From the NCBI GenBank assembly GCA_964036315.1, contig OZ038485.1, forward strand, positions 72,288,824 to 72,352,823: a stretch of 64,000 nucleotides of DNA, read 5' to 3'. Below the pieces are notes generated by a model that searched no databases, was not told where the DNA came from, and was given only the letters and a program-made list of their open reading frames with translations. Below, in pieces: positions 1 through 11,800 of the stretch. How positions within the stretch are numbered: position 1 is the first letter of the stretch; each line of letters opens with the position of its first letter. The translations under genes were made by a program, and so were the position numbers. This DNA comes from Acanthosepion esculentum (taxonomy: Eukaryota; Mollusca; Cephalopoda; Sepiida; Sepiidae).

Positions 1-440
1 TTTTCGATCGATACCATATCGATTTTCAATAATTTTATTGGTTTTCTAAAGATTTCAATAAGTAAATCAATTTTACACGCAACCTTGTTTAACGTTGAAA
101 AACAAGCCAAAACAGCATGCTTTTACACCTAAAATTCAATATTTTTCAAAACTTTGTAAAACTTAAAATTTGCAATTTAACTTTGTGAAAACAGTTGAAA
201 GTTGTTGAAATGAATACTTTTCGATCGGTAACATATCGATTTTCAATAATTTTATTGGTTTTCTAAAGATTTCAATAAGTAAAACAATTTTACAAACTAC
301 CGTGTTTAAGGTTGAAAAACAAGCCAAAACAGCTTGCTTTTACACCTAAAATTCAATATTTTTCAAAACTTTGTAAAACTTAAGATTTGCAATATAACTT
401 TGTGAAAACTGTTGAAACTTGTTGAAATCAATACTTTTCG

Positions 441-457
441 ATCGATAACATATCGAT
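441..457. other. Inverted repeat (7-bp arms, 3-base loop) in the monomer header; example of a site present in nearly every monomer
   Basis: ATCGATA-ACA-TATCGAT is a perfect 7-bp inverted repeat with a 3-base centre, lying just after the TTTTCG that opens the monomer. Three common states exist across the array: perfect (CGATAAC with CATATCG), one arm changed (CGGTAAC with CATATCG), and both arms changed (CGGTAAC with CATATTG). Several variants change only the central base triplet (CCA at 1,314 and 6,733; TCA near 60,471 and 63,283) and keep the arms. The arms contain ClaI-type ATCGAT and overlap a PvuI-type CGATCG. Short dyads are common in centromeric satellites and could be a protein site or a cruciform, but no binding protein can be named from this sequence. 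Confidence 0.85.
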
Positions 458-562
458 TTTCAATAATTTTATTGGTTTTCTAAAGATTTCAATAAGTAAA
501 TCAATTTTTCAAACAGCCGTGTTTAACGTTGAAAAAGAAGCCAAAACAGCTTGCTTTTACAC

Positions 563-626
563 CTAAAATTCAATATTTTTCAAAACTTTGTAAAACTTAA
601 AATTTGCAATTTAACTTTGTGAAAAC
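563..626 (+). repeat. Degenerate internal duplication inside the monomer (two halves of about 34 and 31 bp)
   Basis: In the reference monomer, 563-596 starts CCTAAAATTCAATA and ends CTTTGTAAAAC. Bases 596-626 start CTTAAAATTTGCAAT and end CTTTGTGAAAAC. The halves align with a few mismatches and a gap of about 3-4 bases. The following TGTTGAAAC-TTGTTGAAATC is a further short duplication. The 217-bp unit therefore probably grew from a shorter repeat. The same structure is present in every monomer checked. Confidence 0.6.
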
Positions 627-1053
627 AGTTGAAAGTTGTTGAAATGAATACTTTTCGATCGGTAACATATCGATTTTCAATAATTTTATTGGTTTTCTAA
701 AGATGTCAATAAGTAAATAAATTTTTCAAACAGCCGTGTTTAACGTTGAAAAAGAAGCCAAAACAGCTTGCTTTTACACCTAAAATTCAATATTTTTCAA
801 AACTTTGTAAAACTTAAAATTTGCAATATAACTTTGTGAAAACTGTTGAAACTTGTTGAAATCAATACTTTTCGATCGATAACATATCGATTTTCAATAA
901 TTTTATCGGTTTTCGAAAGATTTCAATAAGTAAATCAATTTTACACGCAACCTTGTTTAACGTTGAAAAAGAAGCCAAATCAGCTTGCTTTTACACCTAA
1001 AATTCAATATTTTTCAAAACTTTGTAAAACTTAAAATTTGCAATTTAACTTTG

Positions 1054-1713
1054 TGAAAACTGTTGAAACTTGTTGAAATCAATAGTTTTCGATCGATAAC
1101 ATATCGATTTTCAATAATTTTATTGGTTTTCTAAAGATTTCAATAAGTAAATCAATTTTACACGCAACCGTGTTTAACGTTGAAAAAGAAGCCAAAACAG
1201 CTTCCTTTTACACCTAAAATTCAATATTTTTCAAAATTTGTAAAACTTAAAATTTGCAATATAACTTTGTGAAAACTGTTGAAACTTGTTGAAATCAATA
1301 CTTTTCGATCGATACCATATCGATTTTCAATAATTTTATTGGTTTTCTAAAGATTTCAATAAGTAAATCAATTTTACACGCAACCTTGTTTAACGTTGAA
1401 AAACAAGCCAAAACAGCATGCTTTTACACCTAAAATTCAATATTTTTCAAAACTTTGTAAAACTTAAAATTTGCAATTTAACTTTGTGAAAACAGTTGAA
1501 AGTTGTTGAAATGAATACTTTTCGATCGGTAACATATCGATTTTCAATAATTTTATTGGTTTTCTAAAGATTTCAATAAGTAAATCAATTTTACAAACAA
1601 CCGTGTTTAAGGTTGAAAAACAATCCAAAACAGCTTCCTTTTACACCTAAAATTCAATATTTTTCAAAACTTTGTAAAACTTAAAATTTGCAATATAACT
1701 TTGTGAAAACTGT
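1054..1713 (+). repeat. Three-monomer duplicated block (partner at 6,473-7,132)
   Basis: This stretch repeats at an offset of 5,419 bp (25 monomers minus 6 bases) with one difference seen by eye, T at 1,180 versus C at 6,599. It holds an Hg monomer, the CATGC-type H monomer and the CAATCC-type K monomer. Identity breaks at 1,053 and at 1,714. A second fragment at the same offset covers about 382 (the rare TTAAGATTTG variant) into the F monomer at 435, so the two regions share ancestry but have been overwritten between. Confidence 0.8.
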
Positions 1714-1735
1714 TGAAACTTGTTGAAATCAATAG
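1302..1735 (+). repeat. H(CATGC)-K(CAATCC) dimer
   Basis: First of nine sites where an H monomer with AGCATGCTTT is followed directly by a K monomer with AACAATCCAAA. Here H carries the CGATACC header and ends in AACAGTTGAAAGTTG. The dimer behaves as one inherited unit in an otherwise shuffled section. Confidence 0.8.
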
Positions 1736-4700
1736 TTTTCGATCGATAACATATCGATTTTCAATAATTTTATTGGTTTTCTAAAGATTTCAATAAGTAA
1801 ATCAATTTTACAAACAACAGTTTTTAACGTTGAAAAAGAAGCCAAAACAGCTTGCTTTTACACCTAAAATTCAATATTTTTCAAAACTTTGGAAAACTTA
1901 AAATTTGCAATATAACTTTGTGAAAACTGTTGAAACTTGTTGAAATCAATAGTTTTCGATCGATAACATATCGATTTTCAATAATTTTATTGGTTTTCTA
2001 AAGATTTCAATAAGTAAATCAATTTTTCATACAGCCGTGTTTAACGTTGAAAAAAAGCCAAAACAGCTTCCTTTTACACCTAAAATTCAATATTTTTCAA
2101 AACTTTGTAAAACTTAAAATTTGCAATATAACTTTGTGAAAGCTGTTGAAACTTGTTGAAATGAATACTTTTCGATCGGTAACATATTGATTTTCAATAA
2201 TTTTATTGGTTTTCTAAAGATTTCAATATGTAAATCAATTTTACAAACAACCGTGTTTAAGGTTGAAAAACAAGGCAAAACAGCTTGCTTTTACACCAAA
2301 AATTCAATATTTTTCAAAACTTTGTAAAACTTAAAATTTGCAATATAACTTTGTGAAAACTGTTGAAACTTGTTGAAATCAATACTTTTCGATCGATAAC
2401 ATATCGATTTTCAATAATTTTATTGGTTTTCTAAAGATTTCAATAAGTAAATCAATTTTTCAAACAGCCGTGTTTAACGTTGAAAAAGAAGCCAAAGCAG
2501 CTTGCTTTTACACCTAAATTCAATATTTTTCAAAACTTTGTAAAACTTAAAATTTGCAATATAACTTTGTGAAAACTGTTGAAACTTGTTGAAATGAATA
2601 CTTTTCGATCGGTAACATATTGATTTTCAATAATTTTATTGGTTTTCTAAAGATTTCAATATGTAAATCAATTTTACACGCAACCTTGTTTAACGTTGAA
2701 AAACAAGCCAAAACAGCTTGCTTTTACACCTAAAATTCAATAATTTTCAAAACTTTGTAAAACTTAAAATTTGCAATATAACTTTGTGAAAACTGTTGAA
2801 ACTTGTTGAAATCAATAGTTTTCGATCGATAACATATCGATTTTCAATAATTTTATTGGTTTTCGAAAGATTTCAATAAGTAAATCAATCTTTCATACAG
2901 CCGTGTTTATTGTTGAAAAAAAGCCAAAACAGCTTCCTTTTACACCTAAAATTCAATATTTTTCAAAACTTTGTAAAACTTAAAATTTGCAATATAACTT
3001 TGTGAAAACTGTTGAAACTTGTTGAAATGAATACTTTTCGATCGGTAACATATCGATTTTCAATAATTTTATTGGTTTTCTAAAGATTTCAATAAGTAAA
3101 TCAATTTTACAAACAACCATGTTTAACGTTGAAAAACAAGCCAAAACAGCTTGCTTTTACACCTAAAATTCAATATTTTTCAAAACTTTGTAAAACTTAA
3201 AATTTGCAATATAACTTTGTGAAAACTGTTGAAACTTGTTGAAATCAATAGTTTTCGATCGATAACATTTCGATTTTCAATAATTTTATTGGTTTTCTAA
3301 AGATTTCAATAAGCAAATCAATTTTACAAACAACCGTGTTTAACGTTGAAAAAGAAGCCAAAACAGCTTGCTTTTACACCTAAAATTCAATATTTTTCAA
3401 AACTTTGTAAAACTTAAAATTTGCAATATAACTTTGTGAAAACATTTGAAACTTGTTGAAATCAATACTTTTCGATCGATAACATATCGATTTTCAATAA
3501 TTTTATTGGTTTTCTAAAGATTTCAATAAGTAAATCAATTTTTCATACAGCCGTGTTCAACGTTGAAAAAGAAGCCAAAACAGCTTGCTTTTACACATAA
3601 AATTCAATATTTTTCAAAACTTTGTAAAACTTAAAATTTGCAATATAACTTTGTGAAAACTGTTGAAACTTGTTGAAATCAATACTTTTCGATCGATAAC
3701 ATATCGATTTTCAATCATTTTATTGGTTTTCTAAAGATTTCAATAAGTAAATCAATTTTACACGCAACCTTGTTTAACGTTGGAAAAGAAGCCAAATCAG
3801 CTTGCTTTTACACCTAAAATTCAATATTTTTCAAAACTTTGTAAAACTTAAAATTTGCAATTTAACTTTGTGAAAACTGTTGAAACTTGTTGAAATCAAT
3901 AGTTTTCGATCGATAAAATATCGATTTTCAATAATTTTATTGGTTTTCTAAAGATTTCAATAAGTAAATCAATTTTACACGCAACCTTGTTTAACGTTGA
4001 AAAACAAGCCAAAACAGCTTGCTTTTACACTTAAAGTTCAATATTTTTCAAAACTTTGTAAAACTTAAAATTTGCAATATAACTTTGTGAAAACAGTTGA
4101 AAGTTGTTGAAATGAATACTTTTCGATCGGTAACATATCGATTTTCAATAATTTTATTGGTTTTCCAAGATTTTAATAAGTAAATCAATTTTACAAACAA
4201 CCGTGTTTAAGGTTGAAAAACAAGCCAAAACAGCTTGCTTTTACACCTAAAATTCAATATTTTTCAAAACTTTGTAAAACTTAAAATTTGCAATATAACT
4301 TTGTGAAAAATGTTGAAACTTGTTGAAATCAATAGTTTTCGATCGATAACATTTCGATTTTCAATAATTTTATTGGTTTTCTAAAGATTTCAATAAGTAA
4401 ATCAATTTTACAAACAACCGTGTTTAACGTTGAAAAAGAAGCCAAAACAGCTTGCTTTTACACCTAAAATTCAATATTTTTCAAAACTTTGTAAAACTTA
4501 AAATTTGCAATATAACTTTGTGAAAAATGTTGAAACTTGTTGAAATCAATACTTTTCGATCGATAACATATCGATTTTCAATAATTTTATTGGTTTTCTA
4601 AAGATTTCAATAAGTAAATCAATTTTTCATACAGCCGTGTTCAACGTTGAAAAAGAAGCCAAAACAGCTTGCTTTTACACCTAAAATTCAATATTTTTCA

Positions 4701-6472
4701 AAACTTTGTAAAACTTAAAATTTGCAATATAACTTTGTGAAAACTGTTGAAACTTGTTGAAATCAATAGTTTTCGATCGATAACATATCGATTTTCAATA
4801 ATTTTATTGGTTTTCGAAAGATTTCAATAAGTAAATCAATTTTTCATACAGCCGTGTTTAACGTTGAAAAAGAAGCCAAAACAGCTTGCTTTTACACCTA
4901 AAATTCAATATTTTTCAAAATTTGTAAAACTTAAAATTTGCAATATAACTTTGTGAAAACTGTTGAAACTTGTTGAAATCAATACTTTTCGATCGATACC
5001 ATACCGATTTTCAATAATTTTATTGGTTTTCTAAAGATTTCAATAAGTAAATCAATTTTAAAGGCAACCGTGTTTAACGTTGAAAAACAAGCCAAAACAG
5101 CTTGCTTTTACACCTAAAATTCAATATTTTTCAAAACTTTGTAAAACTTAAAATTTGCAATATAACTTTGTGAAAACTGTTGAAACTTGTTGAAATGAAT
5201 ACTTTTCGATCGGTAACATATTGATTTTCAATAATTTTATTGGTTTTCTAAAGATTTCAATATGTAAATCAATTTTACAAACAACCGTGTTTAAGGTTGA
5301 AAAACAAGCCAAAACAGCTTGCTTTTACCCCTAAAATTCAATATTTTTCAAAACTTTGTAAAACTTAAAATTTGCAATATAACTTTGTGAAAACTGTTGA
5401 AACTTGTTGAAATCAATACTTTTCGATCGATAACATATCGATTTTCAATAATTTTATTGGTTTTCTAAAGATTTCAATAAGTAAATCAATTTTTCAAACA
5501 GCCGTGTTTAACGTTGAAAAAGAAGCCAAAACAGCTTGCTTTTACACCTAAAATTCAATATTTTTCAAAACTTTGTAAAACTTAAAATTTGCAATATAAC
5601 TTTGTGAAAACTGTTGAAACTTGTTGAGATCAATACTTTTCGATCGATAACATATCGATTTTCAATAATCTTATTGGTTTTCTAAAGATTTCAATAAGTA
5701 AATCAATTTTTCATACAGCCGTGTTCAACGTTGAAAAAGAAGCCAAAACAGCTTGCTTTTACACCTAAAATTCAATATTTTTCAAAACTTTGTAAAACTT
5801 AAGATTTGCAATATAACTTTGTGAAAACTGTTGAAACTTGTTGAAATCAATACTTTTCGATCGATAACATATCGATTTTCAATAATTTTATTGGTTTTCT
5901 AAAGATTTCAATAAGTAAATCAATTTTTCAAACAGCCGTGTTTAACGTTGAAAAAGAAGCCAAAACAGCTTGCTTTTACACCTAAAATTCAATATTTTTC
6001 AAAACTTTGTAAAACTTAAAATTTGCAATATAACTTTGTGAAAACTGTTGAAACTTGTTGAAATCAATACTTTTCGATCGATAACATATCGATTTTCAAT
6101 AATTTTATTGGTTTTCTAAAGATGTCAATAAGTAAATAAATTTTTCATACAGCCGTGTTCAACGTTGAAAAAGAAGCCAAAACAGCTTGCTTTTACACCT
6201 AAAATTCAATATTTTTCAAAACTTTGTAAAACTTAAAATTTGCAATTTAACTTTGTGAAAACAGTTGAAAGTTGTTGAAATGAATACTTTTCGATCGGTA
6301 ACATATCGATTTTCAATAATTTTATTGGTTTTCTAAAGATTTCAATAAGTAAAACAATTTTACAAACAACCGTGTTTAAGGTTGAAAAACAAGCCAAAAC
6401 AGCTTGCTTTTACACCTAAAATTCAATATTTTTCAAAACTTTGTAAAACTTAAAATTTGCAATATAACTTTG

Positions 6473-7132
6473 TGAAAACTGTTGAAACTTGTTGAAATCA
6501 ATAGTTTTCGATCGATAACATATCGATTTTCAATAATTTTATTGGTTTTCTAAAGATTTCAATAAGTAAATCAATTTTACACGCAACCGTGTTTAACGCT
6601 GAAAAAGAAGCCAAAACAGCTTCCTTTTACACCTAAAATTCAATATTTTTCAAAATTTGTAAAACTTAAAATTTGCAATATAACTTTGTGAAAACTGTTG
6701 AAACTTGTTGAAATCAATACTTTTCGATCGATACCATATCGATTTTCAATAATTTTATTGGTTTTCTAAAGATTTCAATAAGTAAATCAATTTTACACGC
6801 AACCTTGTTTAACGTTGAAAAACAAGCCAAAACAGCATGCTTTTACACCTAAAATTCAATATTTTTCAAAACTTTGTAAAACTTAAAATTTGCAATTTAA
6901 CTTTGTGAAAACAGTTGAAAGTTGTTGAAATGAATACTTTTCGATCGGTAACATATCGATTTTCAATAATTTTATTGGTTTTCTAAAGATTTCAATAAGT
7001 AAATCAATTTTACAAACAACCGTGTTTAAGGTTGAAAAACAATCCAAAACAGCTTCCTTTTACACCTAAAATTCAATATTTTTCAAAACTTTGTAAAACT
7101 TAAAATTTGCAATATAACTTTGTGAAAACTGT
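6473..7132 (+). repeat. Second copy of the three-monomer block at 1,054-1,713
   Basis: Offset 5,419 bp from the first copy. The next monomer on the right differs in the header: 1,736 begins after AATAG and has CGATAAC, 7,155 follows AATAC and has CGGTAAC. Yet both then carry the O-type variable box. This fits a short conversion tract over the header rather than a simple duplication end. Confidence 0.8.
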
Positions 7133-7154
7133 AGAAACTTGTTGAAATGAATAC
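6721..7154 (+). repeat. H(CATGC)-K(CAATCC) dimer
   Basis: Second occurrence, inside the block shared with 1,054-1,713. It is followed by an O-type monomer with a GG header. Confidence 0.8.
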
Positions 7155-8238
7155 TTTTCGATCGGTAACATATCGATTTTCAATATTTTTATTGGTTTTC
7201 TAAAGATTTCAATAAGTAAATCAATTTTACAAACAACAGTTTTTAACGTTGAAAAAGAAGCCAAAACAGCTTGCTTTTACACCTAAAATTCAATATTTTT
7301 CAAAACTTTGTAAAACTTAAAATTTGCAATATAACTTTGTGAAAACTGTTGAAACTTGTTGAAATCAATAGTTTTCGATCGATAACATATCGATTTTCAA
7401 TAATTTTATTGGTTTTCTAAAGATTTCAATAAGTAAATCAATTTTTCATACAGCCGTGTTTAACGTTGAAAAAAAGCCAAAACAGCTTCCTTTTACACCT
7501 AAAATTCAATATTTTTCAAAACTTTGTAAAACTTAAAATTTGCAATATAACTTTGTGAAAACTGTTGAAACTTGTTGAAATGAATACTTTTCGATCGGTA
7601 ACATATTGATTTTCAATAATTTTATTGGTTTTCTAAAGATTTCAATAAGTAAATCAATTTTACACGCAACCTTGTTTAACGTTGAAAAACAAGCCAAAAC
7701 AGCATGCTTTTACACCTAAAATTCAATATTTTTCAAAACTTTGTAAAACTTAAAATTTGCAATATAACTTTGTGAAAACTGTTGAAACTTGTTGAAATCA
7801 ATAGTTTTCGATCGATAACATATCGATTTTCAATAATTTTATTGGTTTTCTAAAGATTTCAATAAGTAAATCAATTTTACAAACAACAGTTTTTAACGTT
7901 GAAAAAGAAGCCAAAACAGCTTGCTTTTACACCTAAAATTCAATATTTTTCAAAACTTTGTAAAACTTAAAATTTGCAATATAACTTTGTGAAAACTGTA
8001 GAAACTTGTTGAAATGAATACTTTTCGATCGGTAACATATCGATTTTCAATAATTTTATTGGTTTTCTAAAGATTTCAATAAGTAAATCAATTTTACAAA
8101 CAACCATGTTTAACGTTGAAAAACAAGCCAAAACAGCTTGCTTTTACACCTAAAATTCAATATTTTTCAAAACTTTGTAAAACTTAAAATTTGCAATATA
8201 ACTTTGTGAAAACTGTTGAAACTTGTTGAAATCAATAC

Positions 8239-8672
8239 TTTTCGATCGATACCATATCGATTTTCAATAATTTTATTGGTTTTCTAAAGATTTTAATAAG
8301 TAAATCAATTTTACACGCAACCTTGTTTAACGTTGAAAAACAAGCCAAAACAGCATGCTTTTACACCTAAAATTCAATATTTTTCAAAACTTTGTAAAAC
8401 TTAAAATTTGCAATTTAACTTTGTGAAAACAGTTGAAAGTTGTTGAAATGAATACTTTTCGATCGGTAACATATCGATTTTCAATAATTTTATTGGTTTT
8501 CTAAAGATTTCAATAAGTAAATCAATTTTACAAACAACCGTGTTTAAGGTTGAAAAACAATCCAAAACAGCTTCCTTTTACACCTAAAATTCAATATTTT
8601 TCAAAACTTTGTAAAACTTAAAATTTGCAATATAACTTTGTGAAAACTGTAGAAACTTGTTGAAATGAATAC
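8239..8672 (+). repeat. H(CATGC)-K(CAATCC) dimer
   Basis: Third occurrence, preceded by an M monomer. The K monomer ends in the variant CTGTAGAAAC, and the next monomer has lost one T of its TTTTCG. Confidence 0.8.
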
Positions 8673-8880
8673 TTTCGATCGGTAACATATCGATTTTCAA
8701 TAATTTTATTGGTTTTCTAAAGATTTCAATAAGTAAATCAATTTTACAAACAACAGTTTTTAACGTTGAAAAAGAAGCCAAAACAGCTTGCTTTTACACC
8801 TAAAATTCAATATTTTTCAAAACTTTGTAAAACTTAAAATTTGCAATATAACTTTGTGAAAACTGTTGAAACTTGTTGAA

Positions 8881-11800
8881 ATCAATAGTTTTCGATCGAT
8901 AACATATCGATTTTCAATAATTTTATTGGTTTTCTAAAGATTTCAATAAGTAAATCAATTTTTCATACAGCCGTGTTTAACGTTGAAAAAAAGCCAAAAC
9001 AGCTTCCTTTTACACCTAAAATTCAATATTTTTCAAAACTTTGTAAAACTTAAAATTTGCAATATAACTTTGTGAAAACTGTTGAAACTTGTTGAAATGA
9101 ATACTTTTCGATCGGTAACATATTGATTTTCAATAATTTTATTGGTTTTCTAAAGATTTCAATATGTAAATCAATTTTACAAACAACCGTGTTTAAGGTT
9201 GAAAAAGAAGCCAAAACAGCTTGCTTTTACACCTAAAATTCAATATTTTTCAAAACTTTGTAAAACTTAAAATTTGCAATATAACTTTGTGAAAACTGTT
9301 GAAACTTGTTGAAATCAATACTTTTCGATCGATAACATATCGATTTTCAATAATTTTATTGGTTTTCTAAAGATTTCAATAAGTAAATCAATTTTTCATA
9401 CAGCCGTGTTCAACGTTGAAAAAGAAGCCAAAACAGCTTGCTTTTACACCTAAAATTCAATATTTTTCAAAACTTTGTAAAACTTAAAATTTGCAATATA
9501 ACTTTGTGAAAACTGTTGAAACTTGTTGAAATGAATACTTTTCGATCGGTAACATATCGATTTTCAATAATTTTATTGGTTTTCTAAAGATTTCAATAAG
9601 TAAATCAATTTTACAAACAACCATGTTTAACGTTGAAAAACAAGCCAAAACAGCTTGCTTTTACACCTAAAATTCAATATTTTTCAAAACTTTGTAAAAC
9701 TTAAAATTTGCAATATAACTTTGTGAAAACTGTTGAAACTTGTTGAAATCAATAGTTTTCGATCGATAACATATCGATTTTCAATAATTTTATTGGTTTT
9801 CTAAAGATTTCAATAAGTAAATCAATTTTTCATACAGCCGTGTTTAACGTTGAAAAAAAGCCAAAACAGCTTCCTTTTACAGCTAAAATTCAATATTTTT
9901 CAAAACTTTGTAAAACTTAAAATTTGCAATATAACTTTGTGAAAACTGTTGAAACTTGTTGAAATGAATACTTTTCGATCGGTAACATATTGATTTTCAA
10001 TAATTTTATTGGTTTTCTAAAGATTTCAATATGTAAATCAATTTTACAAACAACCGTGTTTAAGGTTGAAAAAGAAGCCAAAACAGCTTGCTTTTACACC
10101 TAAAATTCAATATTTTTCAAAACTTTGTAAAACTTAAAATTTGCAATATAACTTTGTGAAAACTGTTGAAACTTGTTTAAATCAATAGTTTTCGATCGAT
10201 AACATATCGATTTTCAATAATTTTATTGGTTTTCTAAAGATTTCAATAAGTAAATCAATCTTTCATACAGCCGTGTTTATTGTTGAAAAAAAGCCAAAAC
10301 AGCTTCCTTTTACACCTAAAATTCAATATTTTTCAAAACTTTGTAAAACTTAAAATTTGCAATATAACTTTGTGAAAACTGTTGAAACTTGTTGAAATGA
10401 ATACTTTTCGATCGGTAACATATCGATTTTCAATAATTTTATTGGTTTTCTAAAGATTTCAATAAGTAAATCAATTTTACAAACAACCATGTTTAACGTT
10501 GAAAAACAAGCCAAAACAGCTTGCTTTTACACCTAAAATTCAATATTTTTCAAAACTTTGTAAAACTTAAAATTTGCAATATAACTTTGTGAAAACTGTT
10601 GAAACTTGTTGAAATCAATAGTTTTCGATCGATAACATATCGATTTTCCATAATTTTATTGGTTTTCTAAAGATTTCAATAAGTAAATCAATTTTTCATA
10701 CAGCCGTGTTTAACGTTGAAAAAAAGCCAAAACAGCATCCTTTTACACCTAAAATTCAATATTTTTCAAAACTTTGTAAAACTTAAAATTTGCAATATAA
10801 CTTTGTGAAAACTGTTGAAACTTGTTGAAATGAATACTTTTCGATCGGTAACATATTGATTTTCAATAATTTTATTGGTTTTCTAAAGATTTCAATATGT
10901 AAATCAATTTTACAAACAACCGTGTTTAAGGTTGAAAAAGAAGCCAAAACAGCTTGCTTTTACACCTAAAATTCAATATTTTTCAAAACTTTGTAAAACT
11001 TAAAATTTGCAATATAACTTTGTGAAAACTGTTGAAACTTGTTGAAATCAATACTTTTCGATCGATAACATATCGATTTTCAATAATTTTATTGGTTTTC
11101 TAAAGATTTCAATAAGTAAATCAATTTTTCATACAGCCGTGTTCAACGTTGAAAAAGAAGCCAAAACAGCTTGCTTTTACACCTAAAATTCAATATTTTT
11201 CAAAACTTTGTAAAACTTAAAATTTGCAATATAACTTTGTGAAAACTGTTGAAACTTGTTGAAATGAATACTTTTCGATCGGTAACATATTGATTTTCAA
11301 TAATTTTATTGGTTTTCTAAAGATTTCAATATGTAAATCAATTTTACAAACAACCGTGTTTAAGGTTGAAAAACAAGCCAAAACAGCTTGCTTTTACACC
11401 TAAAATTCAATATTTTTCAAAACTTTGTAAAACTTAAAATTTGCAATATAACTTTGTGAAAACTGTTGAAACTTGTTGAAATCAATACTTTTCGATCGAT
11501 AACATATCGATTTTCAATAATTTTATTGGTTTTCTAAAGATTTCAATAAGTAAATCAATTTTTCATACAGCCGTGTTCAACGTTGAAAAAGAAGCCAAAA
11601 CAGCTTGCTTTTACACCTAAAATTCAATATTTTTCAAAACTTTGTAAAACTTAAAATTTGCAATATAACTTTGTGAAAACTGTTGAAACTTGTTGAAATC
11701 AATACTTTTCGATCGATAACATATCGATTTTCAATAATTTTATTGGTTTTCTAAAGATTTCAATAAGTAAATCAATTTTTCATACAGCCGTGTTCAACGT

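Larger units (their letters stand above)
435..651 (+). repeat. Representative 217-bp monomer (F type) used as the anatomical reference
   Basis: This monomer runs from one TTTTCG to the base before the next and is exactly 217 bp. Bases 1-26 hold the inverted-repeat header. Bases 27-74 hold a conserved AT-rich box with TTTT runs at 23, 33, 42 and TTT at 53. Bases 75-125 are the variable box, here of F type (TCAAACAGCCGTG). Bases 126-190 are conserved and contain a degenerate internal duplication. Bases 188-217 carry A-runs at 188, 198 and 208 plus a doubled TTGAAA motif. Stops occur in all frames and no start with a ribosome-binding or Kozak context stands out, so I read it as non-coding. Confidence 0.95.
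1..8880 (+). repeat. Left mosaic section of the satellite (H, K, F, O, M, T1, T2, L monomers)
   Basis: About 41 monomers with no fixed long period. Monomer order is irregular, but short runs recur, notably H followed by K carrying CAATCC. An H-L-M run at about 2,602-3,250 has the same order and the same diagnostic bases (TAATTTTC in H, GTGTTTATT in L) as the 9-mer HOR at 22-29 kb, so parts of that HOR exist here as single copies. A monomer of 216 bp at about 8,673 lacks one T of TTTTCG. There is no gene or other element. Confidence 0.9.

Noticed and set aside
435..460. CENP-B box
   Set aside because: The header has TTCG but lacks the required spacing and the downstream CGGGA-type core of the mammalian CENP-B box, so I do not call it one.
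8584..8781. 65-codon open frame on the minus strand
   Set aside because: It lies wholly inside satellite and is open only because this monomer has CTGTAGAAAC and a 1-bp deletion in TTTTCG at about 8,673. No homology, start context or codon bias supports a gene.
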